From NCBI GenBank assembly GCA_016617855.1, contig JAECUM010012970.1, forward strand, positions 20,648-84,647: 64,000 bases of DNA, read 5' to 3'. The DNA is from Megalonaias nervosa (lineage: Eukaryota; Mollusca; Bivalvia; Unionida; Unionidae). The notes beneath the pieces are model-generated. The model was given only the letters and a program-made list of their open reading frames with translations. It did no database searches and had not been told where the DNA came from. The first letter of the stretch is position 1. Each line of letters opens with the position of its first letter. Positions 15,301 to 24,984 of the stretch are shown piece by piece. The translations under genes were made by a program, and so were the position numbers.

Positions 15301-18300
15301 TGTTCTGTCATTGATTGTCTGGAATCATAAGGTGGGAAAAAATATGAATTCTTTTTAAAAAAAGATGCAAGATTAAATATTGTTTAAAAGGGAATATCAC
15401 ATTCATTTTGCTTTTGAGCACATGAAAAAGAATGCTATTTCTGTTGGAAATGTAGTCAAAATTACAGTACAATTTCATGGTGTGGATCAATTTTGGGAAC
15501 ACATATAATTCTGATTAGCAGAAATAACTAAGAAAGTACATTTTGAGTCAATTCAAGAAGCAAAATGGTAAGTATTCTTACTGCCTGCTAAAAAGACATA
15601 TGTTTATGTCCTGTCACTTGATTGCTCTTTGTTGGAGGGACCCCCGCTATTTACACGACCTGTATGACTTAAAATGCTACTATAAATCCAAAAATTTTCT
15701 CAAAAAAGTAAAGCGGGGAAAACTGCAAAGTAGCTACAATGTGACAGCCCATTTTGCCATAGGAAATAAGGCTTTTTCATCGTCTTGGCTTATTGACTCT
15801 GAGGCTCCTGGTTTTCTATGAAAACTAGCCTTCTTCATTTGTATTTTTGTTAAATTTAGTGTTTGGACTAATTTGTAAAATGGGATGTCTCTGTGGGAGA
15901 CAGGATAGCCCTTGGCCCTGATATGTATAGACCCATAGTCTGAACCATTCAATTTGAGAATAGTTATGAACACTTCTCCTAGATAACTGTTTAAATGATA
16001 AGAATGGTATTTTCAGTACAGTACGTCTCATGTTTGATGTGGACATTACAGATATCATGTTCAGTCATTTGCTTGATTGAAAGTTTCTTTTGTGACTCAG
16101 TCAACTCATCCACAATGCCAGCTTTATCATCTCAACTTTCAAATGGACCAAATTGCTTGCTCAGTTCATCCACAGACAAATCTAATAAACTGAAAACTCT
16201 GCTGTCTGCTACATGAGCATACATTTGTTTACAATCAAAGTAGTTCCTAACAGACAATACTACTTCTTCACATGTGTCATGCAGTATGAAGCAATGCCAT
16301 ATGGATAAATACTGCATGATTCTGACAATGTAAAGAGAAAAAAATGAGCATATAATAATTGTCAATACAGTACTCCCTCATTATAACACTGTCCACAGGA
16401 GCCAAAGAATATGCTGCCTTATAGTGAGACCACCTTATAATGAAGTACATTATGCATGTAATTCTATTACCACTTAATGAAATGGGGTCTATGACCATAG
16501 TTACTGAAATGAAATGGGGTCTATGACCATAGTTACCTTATAACAAGAACAGTGTTATAATGATGGTCCTTATAGTGAGATCACTTTATAATGAAGTACA
16601 TTATGCATGTAATTCTATTACCATTTAATGAAATGGGGTCTATGATCATATTCACCTTAGAAACAGAACAGTATTATAATGATGGACCTTATAGTGAGAC
16701 CACTTTATAATTAAGTATATTATGCATATAATTCTATTTCTGTGCCACTTAATGAAATGGGGTCCATAACCATATTTACTTTATAACAGGGTATGTTACA
16801 ATTAAGGGCCTTATGGTGAGACAGTAGTGTATCATTACTAATATCCCCAATACAATACAACCAATTATTATCTGAACTCCTCTGCAGATAAACAGGAATT
16901 TGGATGAACAAATCTAACACAAAGTTAGCACATTTGGAGAAACATTCATGTAGAGTACATGGCGGGATACAAACCTGACAATCCAGACAACATGATTTAT
17001 ATCAAGAGTTTCTACCTAATGATTGGAATTAATTACATCCCAAAAAATGTATGGTTCTATAAGACACCTACATAAGCAGCAAAAGTGCTTGTAAAACTAA
17101 ACATTCTTACCCTTCGCAAATCATCTAGTCCAAATTCCAATGATGTTGCTAGCATTTCGATTGCCTGTTGCAGAGAAATGAGAAATAAAACTTTCAGAGG
17201 ATATATTACCTTCTTTATTTTTGTATAAATGACACTAACTGACAATAAATTACCTTAATTACTTTTTTATAAACTGCCTTCTCTGCAAGTATTTTCTAGA
17301 TGTACTTAAGTAAAACAGGTCTACAACTTCAAATATAAAATTACATTCAAAATCATTCAGTAATGATAGAAGGAAAAGTCAACTGTGTACATCATAACAT
17401 CACTCCACCATTTCTGTCAAGTCAAGAAAAAACCTTGGATGCAGTTGTAGGAATACACATAAATTTTATGGGTTTGGTGATTCACTTCCAGTGAAGTGCA
17501 CCCTACATGTTTGATAGAAAAGGCAATACTTGTTCCAATTGTGGTTTTATGTCATTCTGCCACCATTTTGTGCCAAGTGAACAAAGTAGTTCCAAATATT
17601 GTGGCAAATTCTATCTTGACTTGACAATAAAGGTCAAAGATGTTCTGATTGCTGTGTACGTATGTGAAGTATGGAAGAGGAGAAAAATCCTACAAATACT
17701 AGGCTGCCCACATGTGTCTGCAGATATTGGTAATTTAAAGAAATACAATTTTTTCAGGTAAGCTAGCATCTACATTAATACAAACAACAAATAACGTAAC
17801 ATGTTCCAGTGTACAATAGTTTGCTGCAGCATGAAGGAAGAGTTTGAACCAAGGGTCTTAAGCTTTTCCCCTAAGTGTTTCAGCGAACTCTTTTTACAGT
17901 AAACAATTTTATTATACTCATTATTTAGCATCTATTTTAAGGCAAACACCAAAACATACATTCTTTTGTTTTTGCAATCTCATTTCTTTCTTTGAAAATG
18001 TATAATAATTATGAATGTGTTAATGAAATCCATGAAAGTCAATAAAATAAAGTTCAATAAAATCTTCATTAACTTACAATTTTTGGTGTCAGAGTAATAC
18101 AGTTTGTATAAAGAAACTCTAGCATTGCTAGGAAGACATCAAGATTCATGTCGGACAGGACAAATGAGGAATTATCAGCAGTTCCATTTTTCTGGGATGG
18201 ATCAGAAAACATGGCCTTGAACACTGTACATCTGGCTGATAGGATACAGCGATGTGCAAATATAACTTTTTTGTTGGGACCAACTAAAAACTTGATGTCA

Positions 18301-18422
18301 CTGTAAAGAAAGAGCAAAATTATTACTGGCCTGAATCATATATGAAAAGTTATTCTTCAAACTTGTGATAAAAATGAATGTATTTGGAACTGGTTTTGTA
18401 AATAAAGACACTTATCTTTAAG

Positions 18423-18484
<62 letters not shown>

Positions 18485-20210
18485 GTTATATATATATATT
18501 TGTTCTTTGCTCTTTATTAAAATACATTTAATTTCCAGTTTAAATCATATGATTGTGGGAAATGATCAATAAACAGACACTATGTAGATTCCAGGTTATA
18601 TAAGGGGAGTTACTCTGATATGATGGTAATGCCAAAAAAATGTATGTACGGCAGCATATACTTATCCTAATGTTGGGAACTTGTGATATATGTTGCACAA
18701 AGTGTAAATCATCTTGCAAAATGGATGCTAGTTCCATGGCATCCATTCTGCCACCTATTCTCTCCAACAACAGGAGCTTATCTGAAGAATTAAAGCAATA
18801 CATCTGTCACCAACTATGATGGGGAGGTTACACCGGGATTGTCAGTGAGAATGGGTCCACCTACATGCGCATGAAAGTACATGTTGACCACAGACTGTTT
18901 AAACAATTCCAGGTGTTCCAACAAAAAGTAATAAATCATGTACATCAAAGTTTTAAAGTCAACACCTACCAAAAGCCATCAGAACTTGAGGAGAACAACG
19001 TTAAAATACTTCATATTTTGACTCTTATATGTTACCATAAATTGTATCTCTTGCTTCTTGAAAACCATGGTAATCATGTGATCCGACTCTTGCATAGTAT
19101 CACTGGACATTATCAGATGACAAACTAGTTAACCGATCTGTTACAGTGATATCGATTTTAACTACAGTACAAGTCACATGGGTCATGTAGGCATTCAATA
19201 CTGATTATTTCAGTAATGGGTGTCATTTTTTTTAATTTGATTCTACATACCTTTAAGTGGCAAGTATTCACTTCATTTGGATTTGTATATATCCTTTGGA
19301 AGGTCATTATTTAGATGCCCCCGATGGGTGCATATGGCAAAATCAATGTTAAAGTACATAAACATTTTTGGATGAAATGAACATAAACGTGTGATCCAAT
19401 ACAATCCGGTTTGAATGTCTCACACTATGATGTCACAATGAAACCTATGCACATTGATCAACAAATTCATATCACCTTCGATTATGATGATTCACTTGAC
19501 GTACAAGTTTAGCACATGGCCACCATTGTAAAATTCCATAATGATAGATAATTTTCATCTGAAGTTTCTTTGTGACAGTTAAGGTGCAGAGCAATATTCA
19601 ATAATCAGGATTGAATAGACTTTGGTTAAAAAAATTAGTGTTAAATTTTAAAAGAACAATTTATTATTAATGTAGAATGAGAAAATGTGCATACATGACC
19701 CATGTGACTTGTACTATAGGTATAGATTCTATCTGAAAACATGGGGTATGGACACGAAATAGTGATATTCATGGGTGCATTTTTAAAGTAGAATACTCGT
19801 GAGCATGAGCAATTCCAACTAGTTACTTATGGTCATCCGGTGTATATCAGGAAAACACACCATAGATGGCGCTATACTATAAATAATTAGGGGCCCCGGG
19901 TGGCCGAATGGTCTACAGAGCTCGCCTTCAGGCTACCGATCACTGCCGTCTCACATCTGTCCGCGTTGGTCTCGACCAATGTGGGTACGTGAGGGAGCTT
20001 GCCAGTAGTTTTCTGTGGGTCGGTGGTTCTTACCAGAGTTCTTTCTCCACCAGTTAAACCCAAAACAGCAAAATACATTTCAAGTTCCCTCGAAAATATG
20101 AAACTAAATTATGCGTTAATTAAATACCTGTGATCTTTGTTATTGACGAGTTTTTTCATGCCCATGGCTAATTCAGTAGGATCTCCTTTCATGACCTTTT
20201 CGCTAGCCAT
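6212..20210 (-). CDS. BTBD19: BTB/POZ domain-containing protein 19 (complete, 7 exons)
   Basis: Joining seven minus-strand exons (20128-20210, 18078-18300, 17111-17164, 14015-14143, 11878-12009, 10627-10752, 6212-6331) gives an 867-bp frame, 288 aa plus stop, with matching phases and GT-AG borders. Length is close to vertebrate BTBD19 (about 290 aa). Residues about 28-102 are the BTB/POZ fold, with the typical FAHRCILSAR and LAMLEFLYTN stretches. Residues 103-207 are a BACK-like helical region (GLDDLRRLCCEYL, LLDLS-like ALVEIMKSDNLQMDEADILR). The last 20 residues keep the family's basic tail (KRRAGTTPRDHHKNLS). BTB domains dimerise and often recruit cullin-3, but BTBD19's own role is not established. 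I chose the start at 20210 because exon 1 opens with MASEKVMK and carries the conserved LVNNKDHSDI join into exon 2. No frameshift or missing element is seen. Introns hold MITEs, a SINE and minisatellites. Confidence 0.94.
6470..6686. mobile_element. Palindromic MITE copy 1
   Basis: About 217 bp flanked by TA on both sides. The left end reads ccatatttactcacttataa and the right end is nearly its reverse complement. The inner part is also inverted ('cagatctg..' modules). It lies in BTBD19 intron 6, about 140 bp upstream of the exon 7 acceptor. TA flanks suggest a Tc1/mariner-like mobiliser, but no transposase is present. Confidence 0.8.
6690..7805. other. BTBD19 intron 6, no feature seen
   Basis: AT-rich intronic DNA with no clear repeat or exon. 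Confidence 0.5.
7810..8031. mobile_element. Palindromic MITE copy 2
   Basis: Same family as the element at 6470. It has TA on both flanks, inverted ends (tgtatacacttgctgataaa / ttatatgcaagtatatatgg) and the internal 'gatctgcc' and 'acatgatc' modules. It is more diverged on its left end. Confidence 0.75.
8285..9345. repeat. Minisatellite, 72-80 bp unit
   Basis: About 13 copies of a unit running 'gactaagcttaattcaatgc' then 'tcactagtct', a T-rich stretch, and 'gacaattaataaagatattg'. Two length variants differ by the presence of 'ctttatag'. It lies in BTBD19 intron 6. Each unit holds a HindIII-type aagctt and an AATAAA on the plus strand. Confidence 0.93.
9346..10626. other. BTBD19 intron 6, 5' part, nothing recognised
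   Basis: No exon, transposon protein or tandem array visible between the minisatellite and exon 6. Confidence 0.5.
10627..10752 (-). CDS. BTBD19: BTBD19 exon 6
   Basis: Residues 208-249, phase 0 at both ends, acceptor TTTCAG, donor GTAAGT. It encodes AVLKKAVSEVTKHVIKWVRL and LSPQEIEKLEKDSKKDHIIP, aligning with the end of the BACK-like region of vertebrate BTBD19. Confidence 0.93.
10753..11592. other. BTBD19 intron 5, right part, nothing recognised
   Basis: Intronic AT-rich DNA without a clear repeat. Confidence 0.45.
11593..11804. mobile_element. Palindromic MITE copy 3
   Basis: Left end ccatctatgctcacttatta after TA, right end cttataagcgagtacatatg. The internal 'cagatctgcc' and 'ctgctggtgcattatg' modules are shared with the other copies. 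It lies 73 bp from exon 5. Confidence 0.75.
11878..12009 (-). CDS. BTBD19: BTBD19 exon 5
   Basis: Residues 164-207, phase 0 at both ends, acceptor TTCTAG, donor GTATGT. It encodes KAFQELSEDALVEIMKSDNL and MDEADILRYIKEWAAVNS, the BACK-like helices. Confidence 0.93.
12086..12411 (-). mobile_element. tRNA-headed SINE, family A, full length
   Basis: Read on the minus strand it starts with a tRNA-like head with box A (TGGCCTAGTGGTTAGAGC) and box B (GGTTCAATCCC), then a core with 'cgcttggcgctcagcatt', and ends in a CA tail. It is flanked by near-identical 11-bp target-site duplications (gacctacctga at 12075-12085 and gacctatctga at 12412-12422). The core resembles the widely conserved metazoan SINE core domains (Meta-SINE / Nin-DC type), recalled rather than searched. 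Confidence 0.9.
12423..13260. other. BTBD19 intron 4, nothing recognised
   Basis: AT-rich sequence with a short ATT microsatellite near 13080; no exon or transposon. Confidence 0.45.
13265..13935. repeat. Minisatellite, about 26 bp unit
   Basis: About 25 variable copies of 'accacctcataccaatacct' plus 'aagctg', with variants such as 'gattacttcatac'. It ends about 80 bp from the BTBD19 exon 4 donor. Confidence 0.92.
14015..14143 (-). CDS. BTBD19: BTBD19 exon 4
   Basis: Residues 121-163, phase 0. It encodes LCCEYLKENMGVQNACDCMQ, AAVTYGQEDLKTSSLTFIEQ and HTD. The donor GTATGG directly after the GAT codon is chosen because it joins in phase to exon 5; the frame also runs on into the intron. Confidence 0.92.
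14436..14652. mobile_element. Palindromic MITE copy 4
   Basis: Left end acatatatacacacttataa after TA and right end cttataaccaagtatatacag before TA, with the shared 'cagatctgcc' and 'gttaggagtaatcagta' modules inside. It lies in BTBD19 intron 3. Confidence 0.78.
14655..15990. other. BTBD19 intron 3, partly coding-like but unassigned
   Basis: Several medium-length frames overlap on both strands between 15130 and 15990, none recognisable and none with BTBD19-like splice context. The right part may belong to the decayed frame just beyond it. Confidence 0.35.
15995..16365 (-). pseudogene. Decayed reading frame, unknown origin
   Basis: Minus-strand frame of about 120 codons interrupted by a single TGA (after FGPFES), with coding-like composition (VRNYFDCKQMYAHVADSRVF and DELTESQKKLSIKQMTEHDI). 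It lies in BTBD19 intron 3 and lacks splice sites that would fit BTBD19. I do not recognise the protein; a dead transposon gene or a processed gene fragment are both possible. Confidence 0.35.
16366..16830. repeat. Tandem repeat, about 130 bp unit, four copies
   Basis: The module 'cttaatgaaatggggtctat' with 'ccttatagtgagaccacttt' and 'ataatgaagtacattatgca' recurs about every 130 bp, with a shorter extra copy near 16505. The 'cattataac' and 'ttatagtgaga' pieces resemble pogo/Tigger-type transposon ends, so the array may have grown from a MITE. Confidence 0.8.
17111..17164 (-). CDS. BTBD19: BTBD19 exon 3 (54 bp micro-exon)
   Basis: Residues 103-120 (AIEMLATSLEFGLDDLRR), phase 0, acceptor CAACAG, donor GTAAGA. 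It corresponds to VLTAAVEYGLEELR-type sequence just after the BTB fold of vertebrate BTBD19. Confidence 0.93.
17165..18077. other. BTBD19 intron 2, nothing recognised
   Basis: One 84-codon plus-strand frame (17507-17761) has no family signature and no splice context; I regard it as chance. Confidence 0.45.
18078..18300 (-). CDS. BTBD19: BTBD19 exon 2 (BTB core)
   Basis: Completes Ser28 with exon 1 and encodes residues 29-102, from DIKFLVGPNKKVIFAHRCIL to LEFLYTNCITLTPKI. Acceptor TTACAG, donor GTAAGT. It carries nearly the whole BTB/POZ fold. Confidence 0.94.
18426..18501. repeat. (TA)n microsatellite
   Basis: About 30 TA units, then a short break and 8 more, in BTBD19 intron 1. Confidence 0.97.
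18502..19155. other. BTBD19 intron 1, no assigned feature
   Basis: A minus-strand frame at 18640-18803 looks mildly coding (GGRMDAMELASILQDDLHF), but exon 1 and exon 2 already join in phase without it and I do not recognise it. Confidence 0.35.
19160..19722. mobile_element. Short DNA transposon with about 30-bp TIRs
   Basis: The ends are inverted copies: 'agtacaagtcacatgggtca' at 19165 and its reverse complement ending at 19717, with matching flanking bases on each side. About 560 bp, no coding capacity, so a non-autonomous element. It lies in BTBD19 intron 1. Confidence 0.7.
19890..20076 (+). mobile_element. tRNA-headed SINE, family B, 3'-shortened
   Basis: Starts ggggccccgggtggccgaat, a tRNA-like head with a box A (GTGGCCGAATGGTCTACAG), and continues with 'gtgggtacgtgagggagctt' and 'tctgtgggtcggtggttctt' seen in the copy at 49454. 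It lacks that copy's (CAA) tail. It lies 50 bp from the BTBD19 exon 1 donor. Confidence 0.75.
20128..20210 (-). CDS. BTBD19: BTBD19 exon 1 with start codon
   Basis: ATG at 20208-20210. It encodes MASEKVMKGDPTELAMGMKK and LVNNKDH and ends in AG before donor GTATTT, so Ser28 spans the join. The LVNN plus SD motif is conserved at the same place in vertebrate BTBD19. No in-frame upstream ATG was needed. Confidence 0.9.
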
Positions 20211-21160
20211 TGTTTCAGGCTTGACTTATCTCTGTTATAGGACTAAAACAATGGATATATGATGCAGAATTAGAACAAGGGTCAAAGCGTCTCTGTTGTC
20301 AGGAGCACCTGGCGTATTTTCGAAAGACTTCAGTATTCGCCCTTATTGTATGAGATACTATTTACAAACACAATCGAAACCTGAGACGGACTATGAGCAT
20401 AAGCCGTTAAATCTGGAAAACCATGTCACTGACACAAGATTTTAATTTTGTTTTAATAAGCTTGCATTAAGCAAGAAATATCCTTTCTGATTCTCTCTCT
20501 CTCTCTTGCATATAAATTTATTTCGGTTTTCCAATGACATTAACATTAAAGAGTTAAACTATTCCACATTTTATTTTTAGCTGATGTAAACATTTTGCAC
20601 TTTGAGACCAAAAGCAGATGCGTTTTACAGAATTTTCCTATTAAATTAAAACTGGATCAAACACAAAATTCACATATCATATGGCAATATCTCTGAACTT
20701 TATCTTTTTAAAACCACTGCAAATCATCATGTTAACCCATGCATAGTGAAGTGACCTTTTTATATCTTAGGATTCTGAGAGAAGGAAACAGACCTACAAA
20801 AAATACCAGATTTTAAATCCAGTGTGTTCTTTTTTCCTAACTCATAAACTGTAAAGAGATCAATTCTTAATATAGTAAAGGTTAAATGCTTTTTTAAAAA
20901 AAAATGAGTTAATATCAATCTAAGTTTGATCAAAGTGGTTAAAGAGGTGCTACTCCATAATTTACCAGAAAAAAATAAAACTCTAGAAAATTGTTGTTCT
21001 TGTAAACTCACAACTTTCCCAATCATAAAGCACATATAAAACATTTGAATTTTCATAGATAATCAAAGTCAAACTTTCAGATTTGAAACGTAGCAACATC
21101 AGTTTTGAGTTCTATAAACAGTTCACTTCGAATCTGTATTCATATTCAAACAAGCGCAGC
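20211..21160. other. Intergenic, probable BTBD19 promoter side
   Basis: Holds a short (TC)n tract near 20495. I could not see a TATA box. It may serve as a shared upstream region if the plus-strand exon at 21194 is real. Confidence 0.4.
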
Positions 21161-21161
21161 T

Positions 21162-21175
21162 GTTACCATAGCAGC
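21162..21175 (+). promoter_or_regulatory. Candidate RFX X-box
   Basis: GTTACCATAGCAGC fits the RFX-factor consensus GTNRCC-N(0-3)-RGYAAC with one mismatch in the second half-site. It ends 18 bases before an ATG that opens a frame with a strong splice donor. X-boxes close to start sites are a hallmark of ciliary genes. Function here is inferred. Confidence 0.4.
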
Positions 21176-21193
21176 TGATGACACTGTGCAAAG

Positions 21194-21226
21194 ATGAGTG
21201 TGACAAGCACCTACATCCCTGAAGAA
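21194..21226 (+). CDS. Possible first coding exon of an unknown small gene
   Basis: ATG opens MSVTSTYIPEE and runs directly into a consensus donor (GAA|GTAAGT). With the X-box 18 bases upstream and BTBD19 diverging about 1 kb away, this could be the start of a ciliary gene. I do not recognise the product. The downstream exons are unsure: one candidate lies at 23722-23808, and any others may be hidden or beyond the LINE. It could also be chance. Confidence 0.3.
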
Positions 21227-21359
21227 GTAAGTTTTGTGGAAAAATTGGCTGTACAGATGGAATTGTGTTAAAAATGTTATGGGCAAACATACTCCATTCA
21301 AACTTTCATATCCATGTAGAAAACCATTACCTTATGTGAACAGAGAATGAAGAAAAGCT

Positions 21360-23165
21360 TTAAATGCTAATTATATTTTAAAAAAACCTTGGTAAATGCA
21401 AAGCTTTGGAAACTATAGAAAGCAGAGAAATTTGGTAAACAAAGTAAAGAATGAGTCTCTGGAAATGTAAAATCTTCTGGTCAACTATTAAGCCCTATTT
21501 TTCTAATAAATGTTCTGATTGTTGAGATAAAATCATTCCTATTGAAGTACAAAAAATGTAAACAATACCTGGGAAATATAAATAAAATTTTTATGCAATT
21601 GTGATATTAAACATTGGCAAGGATGTTCCTTTTGAGCCTTTAACTGATCAAAGTATCAAGGCTATTAAGGACAATAGTAACATAAATATAAAAATTAATT
21701 TAAGCAGGTTAACCATGAAGAAGAGTATAAAATTATATGAAGTTTTAATTAAAAATACCTAGTTGGGGGATCAAATTCCTGTTAAACTGTTAAAAGCTGG
21801 GGCACCGATCCTTGTTGGCCATGTTACAGATCTAATTATATGAAGGAAGCATAAGTAAAAATTTCTAAAAAGAAAAATCCTATTAATAAAATTAACTATA
21901 GACCTGTCAGCATTGTACACATCATATCCAAACTGGTGACACCCATTTAGCATCAGTGTTTGAAAACATTTTTAACAGATTTGGGTGCTTTTCATAAAGG
22001 TCATGAATGCCAGACCATAATGTTTGCTTGAAGTCTAGAAGAAGGCTCTTGATAAAAATGTACATGTAGCTGCAGTTCTGACAGATTTATATAAGGCTTT
22101 TGATGGTCTTCTTCATGATATTTTCATTGGCAATCTTAGAGCTTATGGGATGTCAGATGGCTCAGTAGGTCTCTTACAGTTCTATCTGTCAAATCAAAAG
22201 CAGTCAATTACAAGTAACATGCCAGGTGTTCTGAGTAGCTCCTTTGAAATTAGAAAAGGTCATTTCCTCAGGGGTCTATCCTTGTACCATTACTCTTTAA
22301 AGTTTTTATCAATGATATTTTTTGTTTTGTTAAATATAGCTCTTTATATAATATTGTTGATGATAACACTTTGTCCTTTTCCTCTACAGACTCTGATATG
22401 CTGATTGACAACACTTGAAACAGAGTCCAATATTCTGATTGACAGGTTCACTGCAAACAAATATGCAAGTCAACCCTGAAAAGTCTCAAGCTGTGTGTGA
22501 AAAGACATTCAGTATGAAACCTGTACTGAGCATAAGCAGTACAATCATAAATTATGAAGAAATTGTCAAACTGTTTGGAATTAACACTATCACCTGCAAT
22601 TTGATTAAAATTAAAAATATCTTTGTAGAAAAGCTTCAAGGCAACCATCTCTTTTGAAACACATTGGTCAGAAGTTAACTAGACTCAACAAACTGAAAAC
22701 TTTGCATACAGTTATCCTTTTAATCTTAACTTCAGTCCCTTAGCCTAGCATTTCTGTAGTGACATAAAGACTATTAAACTTAATAAACATGTATATGCTA
22801 TGAGATTTGTGTATGATGATTATACAAGCAGTTATCATAAACTCTTACGCAAGGCAAAAATGCCTACCCTGAAGATGCACTGACTGAGGACTAGGGCTTC
22901 AGACACTTTTACAATTAAGAATAAGTTTGCTCCTAAATGTATGGATGATGGGATATGTTTTAAATACAACAAATACAATTTTGGATCTCAAATATTTTAA
23001 CCAACCCAAAAATTAAAAGATTCACTTATGGTAAAAATCTTGTAGATATGCAACTGCTATTCCATGGAATGAGTTACCTAATAATTTTAGAGACCAATAA
23101 CATTTTGATTCATTTAAATCATTCATTTTAGCCTGGAATGGTAAATATTGTAAATGTAATATTTG
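21360..23165 (+). pseudogene. Dead non-LTR retrotransposon (CR1/L2/Jockey-like) reverse transcriptase
   Basis: In shifting plus-strand frames the order is that of a LINE reverse transcriptase: a pre-RT part with FWSTIKPYFSNK-like sequence, then IKAIK, IPVKLLKAGAP, INYRPVSI, LTDLYKAFDGLLHD (Asp-containing motif), LRAYGMSDGSVGLLQFYLSN, a VDDNTL remnant of the catalytic YxDD, and a C-terminus ending in WNGKYCKCNICK, the Cys-rich tail of this group. Many stops and frameshifts make it inactive. No target-site duplication or intact endonuclease was found. Confidence 0.82.
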
Positions 23166-23721
23166 CAAATAATACCTGTCCTCTCCAACCCTCTTGCCAT
23201 GAAAACAAGAACTAATATCTGTTACCATTTTGTTTATCTGTCCTTGTTTTATGTACAATCGAGTGCCCTTCTCTTAGCTCTTTCCTTTTTAAGTGTCAGG
23301 CCGAATTCTGCATCTCAGTATGCTTATAGTCCCAAATGGTGCTTCTGCTTTAAAACCAACTTAAAATTTCAATTTTAAGCTATAATTTTGCTACGTAGAT
23401 ATTGGTTTGTTTTTTTTGCATCCTTCATGTTCTGATCTGTGGGTTTTACTTACCTCAATACTAATTTTACTTTTAATTACTGCTTTTATAAAATGCTTTG
23501 CTTGCTTATATTTTAAGTTTTATACACCATGTGTTTTGTCCCATTGTATCTATTATGCTGTCATTATGTCTTGCAAATCATGTTTGATTTAATGTCTTTG
23601 CTATGCCTTGATGTCATGTTGTTAAAAGGTTAATTAGAACTTATGCTGAATTGTTGTTGTAAATCTTCCCACCTACATATAAATATTATTTTATCTATTT
23701 TATCTTATCCTATCGATCAAG

Positions 23722-23808
23722 AAAATAGACAAAGAAAAAATAGTCAACAGAACATATGCAATGGAGCTACATGCTTCCTACCTGTTGAAAATAACCAAGT
23801 TGACATGA
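23722..23808 (+). CDS. Tentative terminal exon on plus strand
   Basis: After a T-rich tract and CAAG acceptor, a phase-0 frame of 28 codons (starting KIDKEKIVNRTYAMELHASY) ends in TGA, and AATAAA motifs follow within 30 bases. In phase it could join to the exon at 21194-21226 to give a 39-residue protein. No homology is known to me and a second frame is also open here, so this is weak. Confidence 0.15.
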   Translation, partial: KIDKEKIVNRTYAMELHASYLLKITKLT

Positions 23809-24004
23809 GAGAAACAAGGGAATCTCAAAATAAATAATAAATAGTGCTGATTATTAACGATATAGTTGGCAACAAGATTTCTTTGCAGCAACTTTGGATC
23901 ACAATTTTTTTTTTACATGCATTAGTGATGGAGAAACGGATATGTATTCAGTATGAAAGATGATATTATCGTTATTGGAAATGAAGATGGAGAGTGCAGA
24001 GGTA

Positions 24005-24560
24005 GACATTTCTCTGCATGTGACCTTTAATTGTTCGCATGATTACATACTATCTACATTGGGACCTTTAATTGTATGCATGATTGTGTGCTATCTACAT
24101 AATGGGACCTTTAATTGTATGCAGGAATGTATGATATCTATATTGGGATCGTTAATGGGATCTTTGTGTGCATGATAGCATGATATCTACATTAGGATCT
24201 TTAATGTACGCATGAATGCATGATATCTACATTGGGATCTTTAATTGTATGCATGAATGCATGATATCTACATTGGGATCTTTAATTTGTATGCATAAAT
24301 GCATGATATCTACACTGGGATATTTAATTGTATGCATGACTGCATGATATCTGTATTGGGATATTTAATTGTATGCATGACTGCATAATATCTACACTGG
24401 GATTTTTAAATGTATGTATGACTGCATGGTATCTACACTGAGCTATTTAACTGCATGCATGAATTATGTGATATCTACACTGGGATCTTTAATTGTATGC
24501 ATGACTGCATGACATCTACACTGGGATATTTAATTGTATGCATGAATGCATAATATCTAC
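24005..24560. repeat. Minisatellite, about 42 bp unit
   Basis: About 12 copies of 'tgcatgatatctacattggg' plus 'atctttaattgtatgcatgaa', with substitutions between copies. Confidence 0.92.
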
Positions 24561-24718
24561 ATAACCACAAACTGCTTCTAATGTTATTAACATTTCTTCA
24601 TTCATAATGCAAGTAAATGATCTGTCTCTCTGAAAAGAAAAAACCCAAATATTTTATAGGCATAGTCTTAATTCTTGGCACATTCATTTTGCATCAGTAG
24701 TTTGGGGTATGTGTACAA

Positions 24719-24720
<2 letters not shown>

Positions 24721-24750
<30 letters not shown>
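24721..24750. repeat. (GT)n microsatellite
   Basis: About 14 GT units inside a repeat-rich stretch. Confidence 0.97.
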
Positions 24751-24751
<1 letters not shown>

Positions 24752-24984
24752 AGACATACAGATATGTACAGTTATAAATAGTGTCCTGTGCTGTATTGTT
24801 TCAGGCATTTTATTCAAAATAATTTAGAACACTAATAATTTAAACTTGGTAGAAAGATAGCTTGCTCAAACATTTTAGTATCAAGATTAGGAAGAATGAA
24901 ATTTAACAACTTTGTGTGTCACCCAATTATTTTCTGTAAATAAGAGAGATTTCACAGCAGAAGATGGTGCATGTATAATCGTCA

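Noticed and set aside
17507..17761. 84-codon plus-strand frame as an antisense gene in BTBD19 intron 2
   Set aside because: No recognisable domain, no clear splice or promoter context; composition fits chance.
18640..18803. Extra BTBD19 exon between exons 1 and 2
   Set aside because: Exons 1 and 2 already join in phase through Ser28 and match the family without a gap.
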